Assembly: GCA_013349735.1 (NCBI GenBank)
Contig: DUZC01000094.1
Location: 1 to 7,843 of the forward strand
Direction: 5' to 3'
Source: Rhodospirillaceae bacterium
GTDB lineage: Bacteria; Pseudomonadota; Alphaproteobacteria; Rhodospirillales; Magnetospirillaceae
Length of the DNA stretch: 7,843 bases
The notes beneath the pieces were generated by a model. It had not been told where the DNA came from, did no database searches, and worked only from the letters and a program-made list of their open reading frames with translations. Both the position numbers and the translations under genes were made by a program. How positions within the stretch are numbered: the first letter of the stretch is position 1; every line of letters begins with the position of its first letter. Shown here one piece after another: positions 4,941 through 7,843 of this stretch.

Positions 4941-5617
4941 GTGACGACAAGGCCCAGCAAGAACCGTCAATGGAGGACATTCTTGCCTCTATTCGCAGGA
5001 TTCTTTCTGAAGATGACGCGGAAGACGCAACCAAACCGGAAGAGGCAGCCGCCAAACCTGAGCCTGAAGCTGAGGTCATGGCCGATCCTGAGCCGGAACC
5101 CGAGCCAGAACCTGAGCCCGAGCCCGAGCCGGAACCTGAACCTGAATTTGAGCCTGAGCCTGAGCCTGAGCCGGAGCCTGAACCCGAACCGGAGCCGGAG
5201 CCGGAGCCCGAACCCGAGGTTGTATTTGCGGCCGAACCGGAACCCGAAGAGGATGTGCTCGATCTTACCGAGGACATGGTGGCTGAGGACGATGTCGCCT
5301 TCGAGGAACCCGAGCCTTTCGTCTATGAAAAGCCCTCGCCGCGCATGATGCGGATGGTCGAAGAAGAGGTTGACGAAAGCATTCTGGCATCGCCCGTACA
5401 GGCCGCGACGACTACGGCTTTGGCCGAACTTGCCCGGGCTGTTGCCCGCGAGCGAGGGATCGGTTTGGGCAATGGCGGAATTACGCTGGAAGACATTGTC
5501 CGCGAGATTCTGAAGACCTTGATCAAAGATTGGCTGGATTCGAACTTGCCCTACATGATCGAGCGGATCGTCAAGAAAGAAATCGAAAGGATGGTCAATA
5601 GGGCTGAAAAGCTCTAA
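4937..5617 (+). CDS. popZ: PopZ polar organizing protein (DUF2497 family)
   Basis: A 226-aa acidic protein of the alphaproteobacterial PopZ family. In Caulobacter, PopZ forms a polymeric microdomain at the cell pole that anchors the chromosome origin through ParB and recruits cell-cycle regulators. The three-part plan is intact. An N-terminal binding helix carries the hallmark SMEDILASIRRILSED (11-26). A disordered Pro/Glu/Asp-rich linker covers about 27-150. The C-terminal oligomerisation region spans about 161-226, with ITLEDIVREILKTLIKDWL (182-200) and NLPYMIERIVKKEIERM (203-219). It is longer than the roughly 177-aa Caulobacter protein, largely because residues 51-94 are almost pure Pro-Glu. 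The start follows from the N-terminal motif and the ATGA overlap with the preceding mini-ORF, which suggests coupled translation in a tolC-popZ unit. A hairpin terminator follows the stop. Confidence 0.95.
   Translation: MSDDKAQQEPSMEDILASIRRILSEDDAEDATKPEEAAAKPEPEAEVMADPEPEPEPEPEPEPEPEPEPEFEPEPEPEPEPEPEPEPEPEPEPEVVFAAEPEPEEDVLDLTEDMVAEDDVAFEEPEPFVYEKPSPRMMRMVEEEVDESILASPVQAATTTALAELARAVARERGIGLGNGGITLEDIVREILKTLIKDWLDSNLPYMIERIVKKEIERMVNRAEKL
5087..5218 (+). repeat. Hexanucleotide CCNGAR tract encoding the PopZ Pro-Glu linker
   Basis: Twenty-two tandem hexamers encode ten PE pairs, one FE (residues 71-72) and eleven more PE pairs. Codons vary (CCT, CCG, CCC and one CCA; GAG and GAA), so the dipeptide is better conserved than the DNA. 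Short identical runs such as three adjacent CCTGAG and three adjacent CCGGAG units suggest recent slippage. Any gain or loss in multiples of six bases keeps the frame. Confidence 0.95.
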
Positions 5618-5625
5618 AAGCTTCC

Positions 5626-5687
5626 TTCATTTCAGGCCCGCCGGCTCAGTTGTGGGTGAGGCGGGCCTTTCCTTTTTCATTTCAGGC
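5626..5687. repeat. 12-bp direct repeat flanking the popZ-valS terminator
   Basis: TTCATTTCAGGC occurs at 5626-5637 and 5676-5687, exactly 50 bp apart, with the terminator hairpin and its T-run between the copies. The second copy runs into the region just before the valS ribosome binding site. The repeat could mark a local duplication or a slippage/deletion hotspot that would remove the terminator in one step. Confidence 0.6.
5634..5677 (+). terminator. Rho-independent terminator between popZ and valS
   Basis: A 9-bp GC-rich stem AGGCCCGCC (5634-5642) / GGCGGGCCT (5660-5668) encloses a 17-nt loop and is followed by TTCCTTTTT (5669-5677). It begins 17 nt after the popZ stop. On the minus strand the hairpin is followed by TGAAATGAAGG, so it acts in the plus direction only. 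Confidence 0.78.
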
Positions 5688-5703
5688 GGAGTCGCGGCAG
5701 GCA

Positions 5704-7843
5704 ATGCTGGAAAAGACCTATCGACCCGGCGAGGTCGAACGCAAGCATTATGAAAACTGGGAAGCGGCCGGCGCTTTTGCCGCTCAGCCAGGGTCGGGCG
5801 CGACGCCCTACACAATTATGATGCCGCCGCCCAATGTCACCGGCAGCCTGCATATGGGGCATGCTCTGACCTTTACCTTGCAAGATGTGTTGATCCGCTA
5901 TCAGCGTATGCGGCGTCGGGACGCGCTTTGGCAACCGGGAACGGATCATGCGGGTATCGCCACCCAGATGGTGGTTGAGCGGCAAATGGCCGAGGAAAAG
6001 CTGACCCGACATGATCTTGGGCGCGAACGGTTCATCGAGCGGGTATGGGAATGGAAGGCCCAGTCCGGCGGTACAATTACCGGGCAATTGCGCCGGTTGG
6101 GGGCTTCGCCGGATTGGTCCCGCGAACGGTTCACCATGGACGAGGGGCTGAGCGCGGCAGTTCGTAAGGTCTTCGTTGATTTGCACAGGGATGGACTGAT
6201 TTATCGCGACAAGCGGTTGGTCAATTGGGACCCTAAGCTGCATACAGCTATTTCTGACCTTGAGGTTGAGCAACGCGAAATCCAAGGTCACATGTGGTAT
6301 CTGAACTATCCGGTTGAGGGGATGGAGGGGCGCTGGATCACGGTTGCTACCACCCGGCCTGAAACCATGCTGGGGGATACGGCTGTGGCGGTGCATCCCA
6401 ACGATCCGCGCTTTACGGATCTCGTTGGAAAGTCTGTTCTTTTGCCGATTGTCGGTCGGTGTATCCCGATTATCGCTGATGAATATTCCGATCCCGAAAA
6501 GGGAACGGGCGCCGTCAAAATCACACCAGCACATGATTTTAATGACTTTGAAGTCGGGCGTCGTCATGGCCTGAGCATGATTAATATTTTTGACCGGGAT
6601 GCGCGCATTAACGAAAATGCCCCAGCCGCCTATCACGGCCTTGATCGCTATGAGGCCAGAAAGCAGGTGGTGGCCGCGTTTGAGTCGCTGGGTCTATTGG
6701 TCAAAATTGAGCCCCATGTTTTGATGATGCCCTATGGGGATCGTTCGGGTGTGGTTATTGAACCCTGGCTGACCGATCAATGGTTCGTCGATGCGGCGCG
6801 CTTGGCCAAGCCAGCCATCGAAGCGGTTGAACAGGGAAAAACCCGATTTGTTCCCAAACATTGGGAAAACACTTATTTCGAATGGATGCGCAACATCCAG
6901 CCCTGGTGCATATCTCGGCAGATCTGGTGGGGGCATCAGGTGCCGGCCTGGTATGGGCCGGATGGGAAATTCTTTGTCGCTCTCACGGAAGCCGAGGCGG
7001 CCAACCAGGCGCAGGCGCATTATGGCGAATCCGTTTCGCTGACGCGCGATCCGGATGTGCTGGATACCTGGTTCTCTTCGGCGCTTTGGCCCTTTTCGAC
7101 CCTGGGCTGGCCTGAACAGACAGACGCATTGCAACGCTATTACCCCACCGATGTGCTGGTTACCGGGTTTGATATCATTTTCTTCTGGGTTGCCCGGATG
7201 ATGATGATGGGCATTCATTTCATGGGCGAGGTACCGTTCAAAGACATCTACATCCATGCGCTGGTCCGCGATGAGAAGGGCCAAAAGATGTCCAAATCAA
7301 AGGGCAATATCATTGACCCACTGGATCTCATCGATCGGTATGGGTGTGATGCCCTGCGCTTTACATTGGCTGCGTTGGCGGCTCAGGGGCGCGATATCAA
7401 ATTGGCCGAAGGACGGGTCGAGGGATATCGTAACTTTGCCACCAAGCTTTGGAATGCCGCCCGTTTCTGTCAAATGAATGATTGTCAGCTGGTGCCGGGC
7501 TTCGATCCGGCCAAGGCCGGGCAGAAGGTCAATCGTTGGATTGTCGGGCAATTGGCGGATGCCCAGGCCCGCATTGGCCAAGCCATCGAGGCCTACCGTT
7601 TCAACGATGCTGCCAATCTGGTTTATCAGTTTGTTTGGAATAGTTTTTGCGACTGGTTTCTTGAATTTGCCAAGCCCATTCTCCAGGGGGAAGATGCGGC
7701 GGCAAAGGCGGAAACCCGGGCGACCGCCGGTTGGGTCTTGCAGCAGATCCTGCGGATCCTTCATCCGTTTATGCCGTTCATCACCGAAGAATTATGGGAG
7801 CAGTTCTCCGATTCTTCGGGACTGCTTATCAATGCTCCATGGC
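5704..7843 (+). CDS. valS: Valyl-tRNA synthetase (3' end outside the window)
   Basis: Class I aminoacyl-tRNA synthetase that charges tRNA-Val with valine in the cytoplasm; 713 codons are visible and the frame is open at the window edge. The HIGH signature is HMGH at 50-53, preceded by PPPNVTGSL. GTDHAGIATQ, typical of ValRS, is at 79-88. The CP1 editing domain carries TTRPETMLGD (216-225) and TPAHDFNDFEVG near 274-285, which clears mischarged threonine. DTWFSS is at 454-459 and KMSKS at 528-532. The anticodon-binding domain has begun (HPFMPFITEELW at 687-698). Roughly 150-200 residues should be missing, including the rest of that domain and any C-terminal coiled-coil arm. The start ATG follows AGGCGGAG (5684-5691, 12 nt away) and AGG (5699-5701, too close), so the ribosome binding site is not ideal. 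Only about 26 nt separate the popZ terminator from this start. Confidence 0.97.
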   Translation, partial: MLEKTYRPGEVERKHYENWEAAGAFAAQPGSGATPYTIMMPPPNVTGSLHMGHALTFTLQDVLIRYQRMRRRDALWQPGTDHAGIATQMVVERQMAEEKLTRHDLGRERFIERVWEWKAQSGGTITGQLRRLGASPDWSRERFTMDEGLSAAVRKVFVDLHRDGLIYRDKRLVNWDPKLHTAISDLEVEQREIQGHMWYLNYPVEGMEGRWITVATTRPETMLGDTAVAVHPNDPRFTDLVGKSVLLPIVGRCIPIIADEYSDPEKGTGAVKITPAHDFNDFEVGRRHGLSMINIFDRDARINENAPAAYHGLDRYEARKQVVAAFESLGLLVKIEPHVLMMPYGDRSGVVIEPWLTDQWFVDAARLAKPAIEAVEQGKTRFVPKHWENTYFEWMRNIQPWCISRQIWWGHQVPAWYGPDGKFFVALTEAEAANQAQAHYGESVSLTRDPDVLDTWFSSALWPFSTLGWPEQTDALQRYYPTDVLVTGFDIIFFWVARMMMMGIHFMGEVPFKDIYIHALVRDEKGQKMSKSKGNIIDPLDLIDRYGCDALRFTLAALAAQGRDIKLAEGRVEGYRNFATKLWNAARFCQMNDCQLVPGFDPAKAGQKVNRWIVGQLADAQARIGQAIEAYRFNDAANLVYQFVWNSFCDWFLEFAKPILQGEDAAAKAETRATAGWVLQQILRILHPFMPFITEELWEQFSDSSGLLINAPW

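Noticed and set aside
4639..5277. Minus-strand open frame with long Gly-Ser repeats
   Set aside because: It is the antisense shadow of the PopZ Pro-Glu hexamer tract and the tolC end. The regular GS pattern follows mechanically from CCNGAR repeats.
5643..5659. Two valine codons (GTTGTG) in the loop of the terminator before valS, suggesting leader-peptide attenuation
   Set aside because: In that frame the stop TGA at 5556-5558 is followed by no ATG, GTG or TTG before the valine codons, so there is no leader peptide to stall on them.
5677..6636. Long minus-strand open frame of 319 codons
   Set aside because: It lies opposite valS, which has unmistakable motifs. Long antisense frames are expected in GC-rich coding DNA, and no domain is recognisable in it.

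Overview
The window reads as chromosomal DNA of an alphaproteobacterium, most likely a Rhodospirillales member of the Magnetospirillum/Rhodospirillum type. The main evidence is a clear PopZ (DUF2497 family) polar organizer gene, which is an alphaproteobacterial family. Supporting evidence is moderately high GC, tRNA genes with encoded CCA, and the order isoaspartyl-methyltransferase-like gene, tolC-type gene, popZ, valS. I recall that order from Rhodospirillales but could not check it here. There is no mobile element, CRISPR array or phage gene; this is mostly ordinary core genome.

Layout: 153-1679 (+) encodes a signalling protein with an N-terminal GAF-like region, an apparently intact HD-GYP c-di-GMP phosphodiesterase domain and a C-terminal bacteriohemerythrin domain. 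It converges on two minus-strand tRNA genes: tRNA-Cys(GCA) at 2284-2211 and tRNA-Asn(GTT) at 2051-1977. Each tRNA has its own credible sigma70-type promoter with a 17-bp spacer and a GC-rich stretch after the -10. A strong intrinsic terminator follows tRNA-Asn. Facing away from tRNA-Cys, a plus-strand promoter near 2427-2455 probably drives a 217-aa methyltransferase of the PCMT family at 2533-3186. After a 216-bp gap come a TolC-family outer-membrane efflux/secretion protein (3403-4863), a candidate 26-codon mini-gene (4860-4940), and popZ (4937-5617). The mini-gene is joined to both neighbours by ATGA overlaps. A hairpin terminator separates popZ from valS, which starts at 5704 and runs off the window end with 713 codons visible.

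How the parts relate: tolC, the mini-ORF and popZ look like one translationally coupled unit. valS lies 86 bp beyond popZ with the terminator between and almost no room for its own promoter, so its expression may depend on read-through. The HD-GYP/hemerythrin protein is an independent unit that would couple oxygen or redox state to c-di-GMP breakdown.

The items most worth a second look are the mini-ORF, the replacement of one expected hemerythrin iron-ligand histidine by Gln, the loss of the catalytic Thr-Ile-Ser motif in the PCMT-like protein, the long Pro-Glu tract of PopZ, and the terminator placed directly in front of valS.
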